This document shows, piece after piece, positions 5,867 to 7,379 of a stretch of 7,379 nucleotides of DNA. How positions within the stretch are numbered: position 1 is the stretch's first letter; every line of letters starts with the position of its first letter. Under the pieces are notes generated by a model. It saw only the letters and a program-made list of their open reading frames with translations. It was not told the origin of the DNA and made no database searches. The position numbers and the translations under genes are program-made. The stretch comes from an uncultured Anaerolineae bacterium (GTDB lineage: Bacteria; Chloroflexota; Anaerolineae; Anaerolineales; UBA4823): positions 1 to 7,379 of the forward strand of contig CAKZNJ010000263.1 of the NCBI GenBank assembly GCA_937129505.1, in the 5' to 3' direction.

Positions 5867-7379
5867 TTACTTATCCTCAGCGATTTGGACGCCCTGATGT
5901 TTTAGGGCAGCATGGGCTGCGGCCAGGCGGGCGACCGGCACGCGGAAAGGCGAGCAGGAGACATAGTTGTTGCCTACAATGTGGCAAAATTCGATTGAGT
6001 TAGGATCTCCACCATGCTCGCCGCAGATACCCACTTCGAGATCGGGACGTGTGGCGCGGCCTTCTTCGATGCACATCTTCATCAAGCGCCCAACCCCTTC
6101 GCGATCAAGGGTTTGGAACGGATTCTTGGGCAAAATCCCCTCCTCGACATACTTCACAAGGAAGTTGCGCTCAGCATCATCGCGGCTGTACCCAAAGGTC
6201 ATTTGCGTCAAGTCGTTGGTGCCGAAGGAGAAGAACTGAGCCAGCTTGGCGATCTCGCCCGCCGTGATAGCTGCGCGGGGGATTTCGATCATGGTGCCAA
6301 ACTTGTACTCGAAGGTAATCCCTTTCTCGTCCATGACCTGTTTTGCAATGCGCTCAAGTCTGGGTTGAATCCATTCCAATTCTTTGACAGTGCCGGTGAG
6401 AGGGATCATGACTTCGGGTTTGACCACTACGCCCTTCTTCGCCATATTTGCGGCCGCTTCAAAAATAGCCCGCACCTGCATCTCAACGATTTCAGGCATG
6501 TAGATGCTCAAGCGGACACCCCGCAGACCCATCATGGGGTTGCTCTCGTGCATCGCTTTAACGCTGGCGAGCAGTTTTTCTTTCTCGGCAAGACCCTCGG
6601 TTTCTCCTTTGACGCGCATGGTGATCACTTCTTCCAGCAGGCTCTCTTCGGAGGGTAAGAATTCGTGCAAGGGTGGGTCGATCAGGCGGATGATAACCGG
6701 ATAACCGTCCATTGCTTCAAACAACCCCTCGAAGTCCGAGCGTTGGGCAGGAAGCAACTCATCAAGGGCGGCTTTGCGTTCTTCGGAGGTCTCAGCCAAG
6801 ATCATGCGTTGAACGATGGGAAGGCGTTCGGGTTCAAAGAACATGTGCTCGGTGCGGCATAGGCCGATACCGACTGCACCATACTGGCGTGCCCGGCGGG
6901 CATCTTTTGGGTAATCGGCGTTTGTCCAAACTTGCAAGCCTGTTGTTGGCCATCCTGCGGGACCTTTTCGAATACCGGGAGTAGCACAAATTTCATCCGC
7001 CCACTTGAGCAAAGTAAGCAGATCGGTTTGTTCCTCGAGGCTTGGTGTGCTGGTAGGAATTTGACCGACAAAAACTTCGCCCGTCGTTCCGTCAACCGAG
7101 ATCCAGTCTCCTTCTTCGACGCGCACACCACCTGCTTCCATGAACCGCTTTTCGAGGTTGATCCGAATTGAGGCTGCTCCGACAACGCAGGGGACGCCAA
7201 ATTGTCGGGCAACCACCGCAGCGTGAGAAGTGGCTCCACCTTCACTGGTCAGAATACCTTTGGCAGCCAACATACCGTGGACATCGTCTGGCTTGGTGAA
7301 AGGACGCACCATGATGACATCTTGTCCTTCTTCCTTCGCTTTTTGTTCGGCGGTATCGGCATCAAAATAGACGCGGCCA
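5867..7379 (-). CDS. ppdK: Pyruvate, phosphate dikinase, C-terminal part (5' end beyond the window)
   Basis: PPDK interconverts pyruvate, ATP and phosphate with PEP, AMP and pyrophosphate in the cytoplasm. About 503 C-terminal residues of a usual 870-900 are present; the frame stays open to the right edge (upstream residues read GRVYFDADTAEQKAKEEG before the first in-window Met at 7312), so no start is visible and that Met is internal. The swivelling phosphohistidine domain shows GGATSHAAVVAR, with the catalytic His codon at 7223-7225. The C-terminal TIM-barrel shows CRTEHMFF, MGLRGVRLS, EVMIPLTGT, SFGTNDLTQMTFGYSRDD and GICGEHGGDP, with the proposed catalytic Cys codon at 6023-6025, then the YVSCSPFRVPVARLAAAHA ending typical of PPDK rather than PEP synthase. 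All visible active-site residues are intact. A perfect terminator follows. Confidence 0.96.
   Translation of the reverse strand, partial: GRVYFDADTAEQKAKEEGQDVIMVRPFTKPDDVHGMLAAKGILTSEGGATSHAAVVARQFGVPCVVGAASIRINLEKRFMEAGGVRVEEGDWISVDGTTGEVFVGQIPTSTPSLEEQTDLLTLLKWADEICATPGIRKGPAGWPTTGLQVWTNADYPKDARRARQYGAVGIGLCRTEHMFFEPERLPIVQRMILAETSEERKAALDELLPAQRSDFEGLFEAMDGYPVIIRLIDPPLHEFLPSEESLLEEVITMRVKGETEGLAEKEKLLASVKAMHESNPMMGLRGVRLSIYMPEIVEMQVRAIFEAAANMAKKGVVVKPEVMIPLTGTVKELEWIQPRLERIAKQVMDEKGITFEYKFGTMIEIPRAAITAGEIAKLAQFFSFGTNDLTQMTFGYSRDDAERNFLVKYVEEGILPKNPFQTLDREGVGRLMKMCIEEGRATRPDLEVGICGEHGGDPNSIEFCHIVGNNYVSCSPFRVPVARLAAAHAALKHQGVQIAEDK

Noticed and set aside
6014..6658. Plus-strand open frame of 214 codons opposite PPDK
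   Set aside because: It is a shadow of the highly conserved PPDK coding strand, with no ribosome site or recognisable motif.
1..7379. A single novel multi-gene system spanning the window
   Set aside because: The genes fall into four transcription units on two strands with well-known or unrelated roles; nothing ties them into one system.

Overview
The window most resembles a chromosomal segment from an anaerobic bacterium of the phylum Chloroflexota, probably class Anaerolineae. The clearest hint is a lipoprotein with a long Pro/Thr-rich stalk after its lipid-attachment cysteine, a style I know as common in that group. A ferredoxin-dependent 2-oxoacid oxidoreductase next to a pyruvate phosphate dikinase fits an anaerobic, amino-acid- or sugar-fermenting lifestyle. 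The taxonomic call is inference from protein style only; there is no rRNA or other marker gene.

Layout. Positions 34-2777 (+) hold a compact four-gene operon for a four-subunit 2-oxoacid:ferredoxin oxidoreductase: a 2[4Fe-4S] ferredoxin subunit, an alpha subunit (VorB/KorA type), a TPP-binding beta subunit and a gamma subunit. It ends in a strong hairpin at 2788-2822. A separate unit with its own -10 box follows (2932-3582, +) and encodes a secreted lipoprotein with a GerMN-like C-terminal domain. Everything to the right is on the minus strand and converges on it: a P1B-type heavy-metal ATPase (3596-5707) with its own candidate promoter and a palindrome over the predicted start of transcription, and the C-terminal part of pyruvate phosphate dikinase (5867-7379, running off the right edge), closed by a perfect 14-bp terminator hairpin.

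How the genes work together. The four-gene operon should oxidatively decarboxylate a 2-oxoacid (most likely a branched-chain 2-oxoacid from amino-acid breakdown, or 2-oxoglutarate) to the acyl-CoA, passing electrons to ferredoxin. PPDK interconverts pyruvate and PEP, so both loci belong to central carbon metabolism, but they lie on opposite strands and are separately transcribed. The lipoprotein and the ATPase show no obvious functional link to them.

I see no novel multi-gene system. The most unusual item is the ATPase: its membrane metal-site motif is Cys-Ser-Cys instead of Cys-Pro-Cys, and its last transmembrane segment lacks the MxxSS signature of copper pumps. No intergenic stretch exceeds 300 bases; the two largest (2778-2931 and 5708-5866) hold the terminators and promoters listed. 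No tRNA, rRNA, CRISPR array, insertion sequence or attachment site was seen.
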